Shown here: piece after piece, positions 34,401 to 47,099 of the stretch
Layout of the letters: each line of letters starts with the position of its first letter
How positions within the stretch are numbered: position 1 is the stretch's first letter
Assembly: GCA_016946835.1 (NCBI GenBank)
Contig: JACVTC010000011.1
Coordinates: forward strand, 1,157,501 to 1,220,000
DNA length: 62,500 nt
DNA from: Neocallimastix lanati (nom. inval.)
Taxonomy: Eukaryota > Neocallimastigomycota > Neocallimastigomycetes > Neocallimastigales > Neocallimastigaceae
Direction of reading: 5' to 3'
Made by a program: the position numbers and the translations under genes
Notes under the pieces: generated by a model
Databases searched by the model: none
What the model saw: the letters and a program-made list of their open reading frames with translations, nothing else
Told to the model about the DNA's origin: nothing

Positions 34401-37400
34401 GTACACTTCATGGTACTTTTCTTCATAATATTAAAAGTCAAATAGGTATTACTGATATTGATAAAATTAAAGCTATTGTGAAAAACAATGTATATCCATA
34501 TATTAAAGATAATTCAGAAATTATAGAAAAAATTAGAGAAATCTTTAAAGATTCAGATGAATGGAAAGATTTTAGAACTAAAGCTTGTGAAGATTATTTC
34601 AATCATTTGAATGTTTATCAAGCAATTACTGCGCCAATTTCTAATAGTTTATTAAATCAAGATTACTATACAAACATTTACAAGTTGTTAAATAACATTT
34701 TTGATAATACTACAAGCAAAACTAAAGTTTTAAAAAGTATAAAAAATCTTAATGAATACATTAATGATAAAAATAATGATAAAAATTTAGATCATGACAT
34801 GTGTAATAAAGTAGCAATATTGGAGAATTCGATTAAGAATAGTTATTATGATAAATATTTGAAATACCAAGAATTTAGTAATAAATTAAATAAATTAAAA
34901 AAAATCACTTCTGAAGAATTTGAAGAATCTATTAAATCGTTTAATAATGCTCTCCCTCAAGAAGTGAATGAACATAAATTATTAGTAAAGTTAATAATAT
35001 TATTCTATTATAATAAATTTTCAAAAATTGTGATGGATATGCGTAAAAATATTATAATTGATGATAAAGAGTTTATAAATTTGGATATTTCAAATGAATT
35101 GAGTACTATGTTCAATATAAATGTATTTGATTTACGTAAATTAAAAGGACTTTATTTACTTATAATTAATATGTTTAGTTTAAGTATTATACTTTTTAAG
35201 ATTGCCGAAATTCGTAATTTTAAGGATGTTTCCTTTTATCAAACATATATTGATATGCAAGAAAAGTTAAATAATTTTGTTACTGGTTTAATTAGAATTC
35301 CTCATGAATTTTTATTTGAGTTTATACCACAACTTTTACGTTCGATTAATGATAATACTATTGATATCCAAATTAATTTAATAGACTCTATTGCCAAACA
35401 AGTTGAAAAATTTAAACAAAATTCTGATTATCATAATATTCGTGAAATTCGAAATCAATATTCTAATGTTATTAATAACATATCATCAGAAAATTATAAT
35501 AATTCTTATTATAACAAACCATTAATAAACGTTTTCCTTCCAGCCGAAGAACTTTTAATACTCCTAAAAGAAGATTGTGACAGTGCATCTAAGGAGTATT
35601 ATGAGGGATTAGAAGATAGAATTTTTGAATTAAAAATTAAAAATTTAAATGAAGCCAATAAAGCAATAAAGAATTTCTACAAATCTATTGCTTATAATAA
35701 AAATACTATTGATAATTCATGGATAGAAAATTTAAATACTAAAATATTAATTAATGATCATCCATCATTTAAAGTAATACGTGAATCAATGAATAAATTC
35801 ATTGAATTTGCTATAGATGAACTCTCTATACCTATAATTATTTCTGAATTGAAAAGAATCTTTAGTGACTTATTTTCTAATTTAAATGTTCGGGAATTCG
35901 AAAATTTTAATGAATTAGAAGATTTTATAAAAGAAACAGATATTCTAATTCAAAAGCAAAAATTAAATATTGAAAAGTATCATGAAGGATTTGAAGCTTT
36001 CCAAAATGCACTAAACTTAAATATAAAGAGGTATTTATATGGATATTGTAAACATGCTTCAGATTATATGAAAGATTTTAGTCATGGAAACAGAGATACA
36101 CTTATAAGATTTCAACTTCTTAATGATTACCCATTAATGAAAGCAAGAAAAAATGATGATTATCCCGGAGATAGTAAAGAGTTTATTACTTTAGAGCACT
36201 TAGACAATATTGAATATACTACATCAGAATCCATCCGTGAGCAAATCATAAAACTTTGCTCTAAAGATATTCAAAATTTGAAAGAATCTATTTCAAAACT
36301 AAGAAATATTGAACAATTTTATAATGAAATTTATTATATTACTGACGCTTATACTCAAAAGAAATTTTTAAATGGTTACATTAGTAATAATGATTTAGAT
36401 GAAATGAAGCAAGCTATCAATAATATTAAATCAAGAATTAAAACATTCCTTTTAAGTGATCATCAAAAATTCAACTATCTCATTGAATTTGCTTCTGTTA
36501 TTATTTTACTTGAATCTACACGTATCGATGAAACAAAAGATACAAATGAAATAAATTATATTATTTCATTAAATATTAAAGAATTCAAAAAATTTTTAAA
36601 TCAAAAAGGAAATAAATCTAGTATATTTGATGAAGATTTCTACTCTGGAAAGGGAATTAATGAAGATAATAATATAAATCTTAGTATTAAAAACGGCAAT
36701 AATAAAGGTAATGAAGAAAACAACAATAATAATAATAATCGTTGTAGTTGTAGTAGTGATAATGAAAATAATAATGAAAGAAATAATAATAAAAATAATT
36801 ATAATAATAGTAATAATAATATTAATAATAATGGAAATGTGACATTAGATGCTATTGTCAACACTTTTATAAATATAAATAATCCAAGTAGTAATGATAT
36901 AGAAATCGGTGATTTATTCAATAGAAAGTATGGTCTTCAAGGTATAAATGATCGTCATAAAAAAATGAATAATAATCAAAATAGTTCCATTATTCTAATG
37001 AATGGAGAAAATCAGGACAATTTTGAAAAATCTAATAACATAAATGAAAATATAATTAATGCAGATTTTATTCAAAGCATTAAAATTACTTTTGATATTA
37101 CATTAAAACTTTATAAGGATGTTCAAGCTTTAACAACAACAGCATTAAAACCAGCAGATAAAATTAAGGAAAAAGTAGATTGTGTAGAAGAAATTAATAC
37201 TATTTGGATGGAATGGGAATATTATTGTAGTGAATTTGTTAAAGTTTTGGATGATTTACAATCTTCTGAAGCTATGAATAAATCCGAATTAATTCTTATT
37301 AAAAAAATTTCTGACTTAATAAGTGTTTTTGAAACAATTTCAGCTAAGATAATTAATCTTCAAAATATTAGTAATAAGTATAATAATAATAGTAGTAAAA

Positions 37401-38320
37401 CATCAAAAAAAGCCTTTAATAATCGTCATTCTAACCATAGAATATTACAAGCTAACAGTAGTAATACTATTAATATCAGATCTAATATAACAACAAATAA
37501 TACTTCCAAAGACCAATACTCCGCTTTATTAAATGAAGAATTAGAATTCAATAATAATGGATCCGATGATATTAATAGTAGTGAAAAAGAAAAATTCTCT
37601 AATAATAATAGTAATGATATTGATACTGATGATGATAATAAAGATAAGCAGGTAAAAGAAAATTATCAATTTACAGATAGAAATAATGAAGAGTTTAATA
37701 ATGATGATGCTGATACTCAACATAATTATAGTATTGATGAAATTGATGATGAAATTAGTAAAAATAATGATATTATTTATAATATTCAAGAAAACATTGG
37801 ATTGTCGAATAAAATGGAAGACAATTCATCATCTAATGACAATAAAGATTTAAATGAAAATGAAACTTATACCGGTAATACTGATAATAATTTAAATCAG
37901 TCCATTAAAAAAGGAAAAGAAAAAATTGAAGAGCAATTTGAAGAAAATGAAGATTCCCTTAATCAAACAAGTAATGTGAATAAGTTATCATTTGATGAAG
38001 AAAATGAGATATTACAAAAGAATTATAGCAGAAATCCTAGTCTAAATCCCAGTAGTGTTAGATCAAGACAAAGTGAAGTAGAATCTGTTATTAATAGTAT
38101 GAATTTACCAGAAGAAGTTACAGATTCCCCAAAAATTAGTGAAAGAAACAATCAAGCAATGAAAATTTTATATAGAATTCGAGACAAATTAAATGGATAT
38201 GATTCACAAATCGATCCAAATACTATGGATATTACAAAACACGTAGATAAAGTTATTAATCAAGCCATTAACATTGATAATTTAGCTTGTATGTATGAAG
38301 GTTGGACTTCATGGATTTAA
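25488..38320 (+). CDS. SMG1: SMG1, nonsense-mediated mRNA decay kinase (PIKK), 10 exons
   Basis: Exons 25488-25589, 25695-26025, 26118-26331, 26486-26675, 26774-26947, 27065-27137, 27276-27456, 27586-27758, 27894-28054 and 28166-38320 keep frame through GT..AG introns and give about 3,917 aa. The first two exons are Asn/Gln/Ser/Tyr-rich; HEAT-like helical repeats follow. The kinase domain is near 33050-33950: GLGDRHLDNIL (catalytic loop with Asp and Asn) and VIHIDY (metal-binding Asp). Then comes an insert of about 1,400 residues before the C-terminal FATC motif, which ends NLACMYEGWTSWI. That long kinase-to-FATC insert and the LYEGWTxWV-like end separate SMG1 from TOR, ATM, ATR and DNA-PK. 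SMG1 phosphorylates UPF1 in nonsense-mediated decay. Poly-Asn tracts at 36710-36840 and 37380-37620 sit in the insert. Confidence 0.93.
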
Positions 38321-38649
38321 ATTAAAAAAATAAATAAAAAAAAAAATAAAATAATCATTAATATTAAATACAATATTTATATATATAAATAATTAATTGA
38401 TAACTAAATAATAATTATTATTTAAATATATGTGCATAAATTATTTTTATAAAATTAGTAATATATTATTAAATCTATATTTATAAATTTTAATAAAATA
38501 ACTTAAATCAACTCATTTAAAATAAAATAAAATAAAATAAAATAAAATAAAATAAATAATACTATTAAAAATAAAAAATTTTTTTTATTACATGTATAAA
38601 ATATCTTATTTATATATTTCATATTCTATATATTTCATATTCTATATAT
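38321..38649. other. SMG1 3' flank
   Basis: AT-rich; an (AAAAT)n run at about 38519-38555 and three tandem copies of a TATATATTTCATATTC unit at about 38611-38658, the last of which forms the target site of the adjacent MITE. Confidence 0.6.
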
Positions 38650-38658
38650 TTCATATTC

Positions 38659-38899
38659 GGGTGTGGGGCATTTCGCCAAATTGAAAATTATTAAATAAAT
38701 AAATAAATCAATAAATAAAATTAAATATTATTAATATCGCTTAAAAACAATTTTAAAAAAAAAAATATTTTGAATTAATATTTATTTATTTATTCATTTA
38801 TTTATATCAATACTCTACTTGTCAAAATGCAACCTGGCGAATAGCAACTTGGGGAAATGCAATCTGGCGAAATGCAATTTGGGGAAATGCAACTCTCCC
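38659..38899. mobile_element. MITE with 25-bp inverted ends, 15-bp subterminal repeats and 9-bp target duplication
   Basis: A 241-bp element. The left end starts GGGTGTGGGGCATTTCGCC; the reverse complement of the right end starts GGGAGAGTTGCATTTCCCC, and both then read AAATTG. Flanks are TTCATATTC on each side (38650-38658 and 38900-38908). The right end is built from 15-bp tandem units alternating CTGGCGA and TTGGGGA after (A)ATGCAA: 38826-38840, 38841-38855, 38856-38870, 38871-38885 and a partial last unit. The ends resemble those of the element at 16901 (GGGxGTG...CATTTCG), so the two are probably one superfamily. The open frame running out of it on the minus strand is a by-product of the 15-bp repeats. 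Confidence 0.75.
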
Positions 38900-39087
38900 T
38901 TCATATTCTATTAAATTAAAAAGGGTTATAAAAATTAAATATAAAAATTTAATTATAAATCTATACATTTTTATTATATTTTTTTTTTTTTTTTTTTTTA
39001 TTCCCTTTATGTAATAAGTAATAATAAATATAATAATAATTATAATAATAAAAAGAAATAGATTAATGATTAATGTATATATTGAAA

Positions 39088-39114
39088 GGATGTGGTTCAT
39101 TTCGGAACGTTGCA
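39088..39114 (+). mobile_element. Single-ended MITE relic
   Basis: GGATGTGGTTCATTTCGGAA followed by CGTTGCA resembles the terminal repeat of the 241-bp MITE just upstream. No matching opposite end was found, so this is a fragment or a diverged end. Confidence 0.4.
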
Positions 39115-39119
39115 TTATA

Positions 39120-40020
39120 TAAAATGTGGCGTACTTTTAAAAAAGTTGATGTAAGGATGGTTTAAATAATTTTTTAAATAAATAACAATATTTAAAATTT
39201 TAATAAATAATAAAAAATGAAATAATATTTAATAATACTTTAATATCTTATGTTATAATAATAAACAATAATATTTAATTTTTGATAAAAATCTCAATAT
39301 TTGTTTATTTATTAACTTTATTTATTTGAAGCAAAAGGCTTATTTTTTAAGAATACATATTGCTATTTATACATATAAAATATATTTAATGGATCATACA
39401 TATTTTATAAAAGAGGCTTATAAAAATAAAAAAATTTTTAAAACTATATTCATAAATTATATAAACTATATATTAATATATATATTTATAATAAACTATT
39501 TAATATTTAAAATATTTTATTATGTATAGGCTAAAAAAAAATTTTTTCTTCTTTTCATAAACAATAAATATAAAAATTATATATATATATTTTTATATTA
39601 ATGGTATGGTAAATATATATATTAATTATAAACTAAACATTTAAATATTAGCTGTTTTTTTTTTTTTTTTTTTTTTTTTTAATGTTTGTTTTTCTGTCAT
39701 TTTCTTGTTATATAAAATAAAAAATACTAAATTAATAAAATAAAAAATATTGTTAGAAAATTAATTATTAATTATAAATTATATTTGTAAATTAAAACAA
39801 GTTATTTTAAGATATAAGAAGTTTAATATATATACTTGTATTTTTATTTTTATTTTTTTTAAAAAAAAAAAAATTATTCTATTATGTTATATTGATTATA
39901 TTTATAATTATGATATATTTATATATTAAATATGTGATGTGATTATAATTTGGATAATTTTTTCTTTTGTTTTTTATTTTTATTTTTCTTTTATTTTATT
40001 TTATCATTATTTATTCTATT
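39120..40020. other. AT-rich intergenic DNA between two convergent genes
   Basis: Lies between the 3' ends of SMG1 and the megasynthase pseudogene. It includes a poly-T tract at 39655-39680. No gene recognised; the open frame at 39326-39529 is low-complexity. Confidence 0.55.
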
Positions 40021-41016
40021 TCACTTATTTTGTGTAATTTCATATTTACGAACACTATTTGCAGAAACACTTGCTAAATAGTAATCACCATCACGAATTG
40101 GAAGTTCAAATTGATCTTTCTTGTAAGAACGTCCAAATTTCTTAATATCTTCAAGCCATAATTTTCTAAATTCGAAGTAAGTATCAATAGAAACTTCTTT
40201 ACGATTACTTAATCTGTCTATTAAATTATCTTTTTCAGCTATACCATCAATACGCAATGTCCAAAGAGCACCAACAGAACCAGAACCAAAGGAATAAACC
40301 AAAATACGTTTACCAATATCATTTGGTGTTAAAGATTCATTTAATGAAATAATACCATTAAAAACAGAGGCATTATACATACAGCCAATATTAGCAGTCA
40401 TCAAAGTAGAGGCTTCTACCCTTTCCTTATATACCTTTGAAATAAATTGTCTTTTTTCGTGAACTTTAGCATTAGGAAGAACCTTTGAAATTTCCATATC
40501 AATTAAACAATTGAAACCTTTTCTAGTTAAACTAACACTAGAATTATGGAAAATACCAAATTGATGATCAAGGAATTCAGTCTCAGAATTAGTTTTCTTC
40601 TTAAGATCTTCATAACAACTCTTTAAAGAATTAAGGTAGCACTCAATAGAATATTTCCCGTTAACAACTGGATAATGGTTCTTATAACCATAGGTTTATA
40701 GAAATCAAAAGTATTATTACTAAAATTACTAAAAATACCACGGTTTGGTTCAACAACTAAGTTTGCATTTGGTCCAATTAGTACTGCAACAGCAGAAGAA
40801 CCAGTAAGGAAGTGGTAAATGTCTTCACCTTGTGAAATATCGGTACCAACAACAATTGCATATCTACCATTCCAGAATTCACTTTGCATCCAAGCAACGG
40901 TATCAAATAAGGCAGCTGTAGAACCAAAACAAGCATTAACATTATCGACACCTTCAATATCACTAATACTTTGTTCAAAGAATTGTTCAACAATAAACGT
41001 TTTAATGCTTAAATCT
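40021..41016 (-). other. Domain: HMG-CoA-synthase-like (HMGS)
   Basis: Thiolase-fold condensing enzyme: EGVDNVNACFGSTAALF with the catalytic Cys, VVGTDISQGED, TGSSAVAVLIG, and FYKP then YPVVNGKYSIECYL across a frame shift near 40690. The C-terminal part contains VYSFGSGSVGALW. These are HMG-CoA synthase signatures and distinguish it from the KS above. A metabolic HMGS would normally be a separate protein; here it forms the end of the megasynthase. Confidence 0.85.
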
Positions 41017-41179
41017 TTGATTCAACTAATTTAAAAGAAACAAGATCAATTGAGTTACCAGTTGGTAAAATAGACAAATTTGAATCAGAACGAATTAAAT
41101 CACTTTCTAAAGTTAATTCATTATCATCAATATTTTCTTTAGTGATCTTCAAGATAGATGGATCAAAAGTATTGATACG

Positions 41180-41745
41180 ACTAAAAATACTTTGCTTTTC
41201 CATTTCTAATTTATTTGAAGTAACAGCAATATCAACCAATTCCATGTTAAGAGCTTCTTCAATACCTGTTTCTTTTTCAATTAAAAACATTTTCTTAATT
41301 TGACTATTTTTCATTCTGTTTTGAGCTGCCTTTGTAAGAATGAATGGAATTTGTTTAAAAGTACTTTCATAGAAACTAAAAGTAGTACTCTTATCAGCAA
41401 TAACAATATCAGACATACAAGGAAAAATCATACCACCACCAAAAACGATTCCTTTACAAATTGAAACAACAGGTTGAGTCACATTGCTCATCTTGTTAAT
41501 TAACTTACTGTAATAATGGGAAATATTTTCAATAGTTTCAATTTTTTCATCTAAGCTCGTCCAACCCATACAAAACTCATCCCCAGTACCTTCAATAACA
41601 AGTGCTTTTTGAGTATCAATAGCTTCAATTATTTTATTAATCATATTAACATGTAAATCATTCATACTTATTGATCTATTTAAAGTAACGAAAACAATTT
41701 TATCTGTAGATTTGATAAGAACATCATCATTATCAAAGTCTTGTG
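41180..41745 (-). other. Domain: enoyl-CoA hydratase-like (ECH)
   Basis: Crotonase-fold features: IVFVTLNR near the start, ALVIEGTGDEFCMGW, and QPVVSICKGIVFGGGMIFPCMSDIVIADKSTTFSF, which carries the oxyanion-hole glycines. Crotonase-family ECH proteins form part of the beta-branching cassettes of bacterial PKSs, usually as separate proteins beside an HMG-CoA-synthase homologue. Its position right before an HMGS domain fits that pairing. Confidence 0.8.
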
Positions 41746-42229
41746 GTTTAACCTTCTCAATAAGTAATCTATGATTAAGATTTGATATATTAGAATGGTT
41801 ATTATTTATAGTAGTAGCGTTATATATTTTCTTAGACAGACTTTTGGTGGATGCATCTTCATCAATAGTATTTTCGCTATCAACAGTATTGGATGGAGAA
41901 TGTGAACGTTTGATTTGTGAATCGTCAACAAAAGCTATAGTAGAAGCATCAAATATATAATTTGACTTTGGTATATTGTATTACTTTTTTTTATTTAACG
42001 AATTTATAGGTGGGAAAGTCTTAAATTCACAAGCTGGATCATTAGCTTCTGGAATAGGAAGATGTTTATAAACATGTGTAGTTGGTGCAACTTCATCTGT
42101 TTCAATATTCATTTTAGCAACTTCATCAAGAATAAGAACACTTGGTGGCATGCTGTAGTGAATAACATCATCTAATAATTCTGGTAAATCATTAGAATCA
42201 AGCATAGTGATCAATTCCTTGTACTGATT

Positions 42230-42800
42230 AGCCTGTCTTTCTTGTTTGAATTGAGCAAGGTAACTAGAACCTTTCATAGCTGGCAATGAAAGACATGAAC
42301 CACATAAACCTTGAGAACGACGGAGTTCAACTAAAGAACCAAGAAAAGAATTAGCTGCACCATAAGCAGCTTGTCCCTTATTACCTAAAAAATCAAGGAC
42401 GGAAGAAAACAAAACGAACATATCCAATGGATAGATTTTACTAACTAAATGAAGGTTTAAGGCACCTCTTGCCTTTGGATTAGAGGCATTATGAAATTGT
42501 TCAAGAGAAGTTCTCTTTATTAATCCAGAAGCAAATTTATTAGCAAGATGGAAAATACCAGAAATTTGTGGTTTCGTTTCTTGGAATAATTTACGAACAG
42601 CATTGATATCTGAAATATCACATTGACAGATAGTAACATTAACACCCTTACTACGAAGACCTTTGACAATTGGATTATTATTACGCTTTTCAGCATTACC
42701 AGAAGTTGTTAAAACAATATTTTTAGCCCCTCTTAATTGTAGCCATTCAGCAACACGTAATCCGACACCACCGAAAGCACCAGTAATTAAGTAAGATTTA
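42230..42800 (-). other. Domain: ketoreductase (KR)
   Basis: Starts with YLITGAFGGVGLRVAEWL (NADPH-binding TGxxGGxG), then IFHLAN, and the catalytic Ser and Tyr in FSSVLDFLGNKGQAAYGAAN. Looks complete. After it the reading frame goes through a TAA at 41983-41981 into an unconserved Ser/Asn-rich linker. Confidence 0.88.
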
Positions 42801-42849
42801 TTTTCTTTAACAAGATTAATTGGCTTACAACTTGGTTCATAGTTATCAT

Positions 42850-43760
42850 CCATAATAAGGCATATCTTACCAACATTGTTACCGGAAGCCATATTAAAGA
42901 AGGCAGAAAGATATTTCTTGATTGGAACTAGAGTAACTGGGATTGGGGTAATTTTACCAGTTGTGAGAAGTTCAAAAGATTCATTCATTAAACTTGAAAG
43001 TTTATCAACATCTAGTAAATCAATATGAGCAGAACAGAAGCTTATGTTATTCATTAAACTTTTTAAATTTAATGGAGTATTAAAGATAATATTCTTCTTT
43101 CCAATTTCAACAAAGTGTCCACCCTTCTTTAAACACTTAGGTGATACTGTCACCAGCAAGTGCATTCAAAACAAAGTCAACACCTTCATTATTTGTCCAT
43201 TTCATAATATCTTCATAGAAAGTCTTAGGATTTCTGGAATCAGTAATGTACTCTAATCCATACATCTTAGCTCCCCAGTATAGACATAATTTAATGGCAG
43301 CTTGACCAACACCACCTGCACCAGATTGAATTAAAATACTTTGGCCTGGTTTAATACCACCTTCACGATCACGAAGAGCATATAATACAGTACCAAGAAC
43401 AATGACAGAACTGTAATTTTCTGGATTCATATCATTTGTAACCATTGGCTTAACTAATTTGTAGTGGGCCTTACCATAGGTTGAAACCATATGACCATAT
43501 TTATGAATAAAAGCAAAGACTGGCTGCCCAATTTTAAGTTGAACATGTTTCTTTGCATTTTCACCGATTTTAACAACGTAACCATTACTTTCCATACCTG
43601 GTTGGTAAACATTGTAACCTGGTAAATGATTCATTACACTCATAACATCTTTAAATTGAAGTGCAACACTATGGATTTTTACAATAACTTCATCTGGTTC
43701 ACATTCTGGAAGACCCAAAACTTCACGGAACTTTAATTTACCAATTTGTCCTGTATCACT
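42850..43760 (-). other. Domain: enoyl reductase (ER)
   Basis: Medium-chain reductase fold: MESNGYVVKIGEN, then the NADPH-binding SGAGGVGQAAIKL, then FVLNALAGDSI and KKGGHFVEIGK. A single-base shift near 43150 separates the last two blocks. All recognised motifs are intact. Confidence 0.85.
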
Positions 43761-44389
43761 ATGTTCCAATGTGTAATTTTTAGTCTTAATTTCTGGAATG
43801 ATTGGCTGTTTAATAATTCTTTGTGCGGTAATTTTGAAATCTTCTTTTACTTTAATATCTGGGTCTTCAACAGTTAAATTACCACGTAATAAACCGTAAG
43901 TAAACTTTTCCAAATTTTCAGTTTGTATGGAATAAATTCCAATGGTCCTAGATTCTGCACGCGCAACTTGCAATAATCCAGCAATACTATTACCAAAAGC
44001 CATATTTTCGTAAGTTTCATTGAAGAATAATTTATCACCACGATCAATATTACCATAAACAAAATTAAAGTTATTTTCAACTAAAAGTTTCATAGTTGAA
44101 TAAGCATAGTCAATAGATGGGTTAATCAAATATCTAACATCAATAACAAGGGTAGCTTGTAGTACTAAAACATTAGAAGTAAGCATAGTCTTAAAATGTT
44201 CATCATAATCATCTAAAATCATATAGATAATTGGTTGAATTGCAGCAATACGAGGTAATAATAAAGAATTAATTTCATATTCTTGTTTCTTTTCCCCAAT
44301 AACTAAAACACCAGTACAACTTTGAATTGGTAACTGATCTTGAGCCATTGGAGTTAAAACTTCTTCACCCATATATTTTATCCATTTTT

Positions 44390-45600
44390 CTTTACGTAAA
44401 ACTTTAAGTTTTCTGATAATCATATCCATTTCCTCAATCTTAGCAATTGGTTGTTTATTTTCATCATAAATATATATATTAACAACAACATTTTTCAGGT
44501 CTTGTTTAATAATATCAGCAGCACAAATAATAGTACCTTGTGGGAAATAACCACCATGACCTATAATAAATCTTTTAATTTTATTTGGTAATGGTTGACG
44601 ATCTCCATTGGCAATACCAGTACCAATGACTGAATGGAAACAAGCATCAAGAACTGCTGTGTGACAAATAAGTTTTGATTTTTCTTCATCAACCATAATA
44701 CGAGCATATCCTACATTATCTCCAGCTCTACAATTTTGAATAAGTTGGAAGTTTGGACCATACTTGAGACCTAACTCATCAGTTCGTCGATATAATTAAG
44801 CAGAGCTAACACCATTACCACCATTCTTAGTAGAACATTTATTGATAAATTCATCAAATGAAGGTACATCACTTAATAAATTGGCATTTTCTTCTTTACT
44901 TTGAGCTAATTGAGCTTCAAAGAATTGACCTTTACTAATTGGTTGACCATCCTTTTGAACAAGTGTGTATTTACCCTCACCCTCTTCTACAAGTGCAATT
45001 GGTATTGGTCCCTTTTTATTTAATTGCTCTTGAACAGATTTTTCAAAAACAGCTAAATTTAAGAATTCAAGATTTTCAAAAATGATATTCCTCCTATCTT
45101 GATCGAAATTGTGTTCACCTCTACTTTGTTTGAAACCATACATTGCACGACTAACACTTCCTGCAGCAGGGAAAACAACATCTTTTCCAACTATATGATC
45201 AACTAAATATTTATGATTTTCAAAATTCCATGCTTCATTGTTTTCAGAATAGGAGATAGTAGCTGTCTTTGAAACAGAGATACTTTTATCAGATAAAACA
45301 TTTCTAGAAGATGCTTCTTCTGCTTTTTTTTTAACTTTTGCTATTTCGGTATTAATAAATCCTCTTGCTTCCTTTAAAATAGTTCTTCTTTCTTCTTGGA
45401 TTTTCTTTTTAATTTCTTCCTCTTTATCAAGTTCAAACTGTTTCTTTAATTTATCAATTCTTTGAGTATTTTATTTAGCAACTTCCTGAGCTTTTTAGCT
45501 TCCCTTTGAGTAATATCATTAATTTCTTTCTTTAACTTTTCAATTTCAACATTTAATTTATCATTATGATCAACAGAGATACCACCTGTTAATCTAATTT
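44390..45600 (-). other. Linker coiled coil and dehydratase domain (DH)
   Basis: After the AT comes a charged helix (about 45600-45330, Lys/Glu/Arg-rich, likely coiled coil) with a frame shift near 45490 and a TAA at 45473. The DH part starts HKYLVDHIVGKDVVFPAAG, close to the HxxxGxxxxP active-site motif but one residue shorter between His and Gly. It later shows LKYGPNFQL and AVLDACFHS, the second catalytic Asp region. A TAA at 44798 lies between them. Confidence 0.75.
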
Positions 45601-45689
45601 GTTCCTTTTGTCTTTCTGTAAGTTCTTCATTCTTTTTTAAACTGATAAATACTTCTTTATTATAAGCCTTCTTAATTGTTTTATGTTCC

Positions 45690-46824
45690 CAGATATGTGG
45701 TGGTAAAACAAAGTTTACACTTCTAATTTTTCTAAATGAATCAACACCAATAACATCAGCACTTTCTTCCCAGATTTTATTTACTGCTGGTAATGGAATG
45801 GCATTTCTTTCAAAAAGGTTAACAATAGTATATAAGAAGGTGAGAGCTTCGTTAGTATTAGAACCAGTAACATCATATGTTGCAAAAATTTTATCTGCAG
45901 GAGTAAAGGCAGTCAGGTAGTTGTTAAAGAGAGATGCATTAGAAAAACCACTACCAACATCTAAAATGTAGCCACTACCCTTTTGTTGTTCATTCATTAC
46001 AAGAGAAAGAGCATAACCAAAGTTAACAGTACTACTTAAGTTAGCCCACCAGTAGTATTCATTTAATGGACCGTTGAACGGTTGACCTAAGGTAGTAGAA
46101 ATAAATGGTACAACTGGAACCTTACATCTCTTACCAATACCCTTTAGAGAGGTACAGAATTCATCTTTAAAGCCATCAAGATATGGTGTACAAATACCAC
46201 AAGATCCAGGAATTAAATTAAATAAAATTGATATATTTTTTTGTTGTGCAATCTGGATAGCTTGATTAAGAGCTTCACTGCTACCACAAAGAGTACAAAT
46301 ATTTACAGCATTATTTCCTGATATATATAAAGAATTGGACAATTGATTTATAATATTCGTTTGGGCTTTATCAGAAAAACATCCAAGATCAAGAGTGAAA
46401 ATAGTATCCTTATTTGGAACCTTTTCTAAAGTAGAACAATATTGATATAAAACAAGAATAGCATCTTCTAATCCAATAATACCAGAAGCATAGGCAGCAG
46501 CAATTTCACCAGAATTATAACCAACAACAGATGATGGGACAATACCGTAGATCTTCAAAAGATGAACTATAGCTAATTGAATCATACCACTACCAATAAT
46601 TGAAATCTTTGGATTCTGAAGGGAAAGAAAATCTAAATTTTCCTTCAGGAAAAGACCGAACTCCTTCTTAAGAGAACAACACCACTTATCTTTTCTAGAA
46701 CTTTATCACAGTAATTAACTATTTCAGCGAATTTTTGGTTATACTTGTATAAACTATAGCCAATATTTGAACTTAATTCGCTAACTCCTCTGAATACAAA
46801 AGTAATACCTTGTTTATGAGAAGC
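45690..46824 (-). other. Domain: acyltransferase (AT), catalytic dyad missing
   Basis: The fold is recognisable from FVFRGVS, then GYNSGEIAAAYASG and the PYLDGFKDEF segment. In active AT domains the nucleophile elbow reads GHSxGE. Here it reads GYNSGE, so the Ser position is Asn and the preceding His is Tyr. The second catalytic residue, normally the His of an HSPxM-like motif, is replaced in ICTPYL by Cys. Both changes are substitutions in a well-kept sequence, so the domain was probably inactive before the gene broke. A one-base shift near 46673 splits it. Confidence 0.75.
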
Positions 46825-47099
46825 TTTAACAAGATTATGAATTACTTTCGGATGTGGCCTGTTTTCGATAAATGTATTTGCTAATTCATAAAATTCATTA
46901 GTATTATCTATTAAAAAAGTTACACGATGAGTATGAATTTGTCTTGTTGTTGTTATTAAATAAAGCTTTGGTAATAGTTGCTTAACCGGCAATTTAATAT
47001 ATTCCTTTATAGTATTAACTAAGGCATTAGCACTAAAACAAGTAAATGAAACCATTAATGGTAATGTATTTTCTTTTTTGATGATATCAACATTTTCTA

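Noticed and set aside
34166-37789. Minus-strand genes inside SMG1
   Set aside because: Phe/Ile-rich frames opposite Asn/Lys/Glu-rich coding sequence are a composition effect.
38822-39115. Gene with an IAFRQ/VAFPQ repeat
   Set aside because: The repeats are the translation of the 15-bp subterminal units of a MITE.
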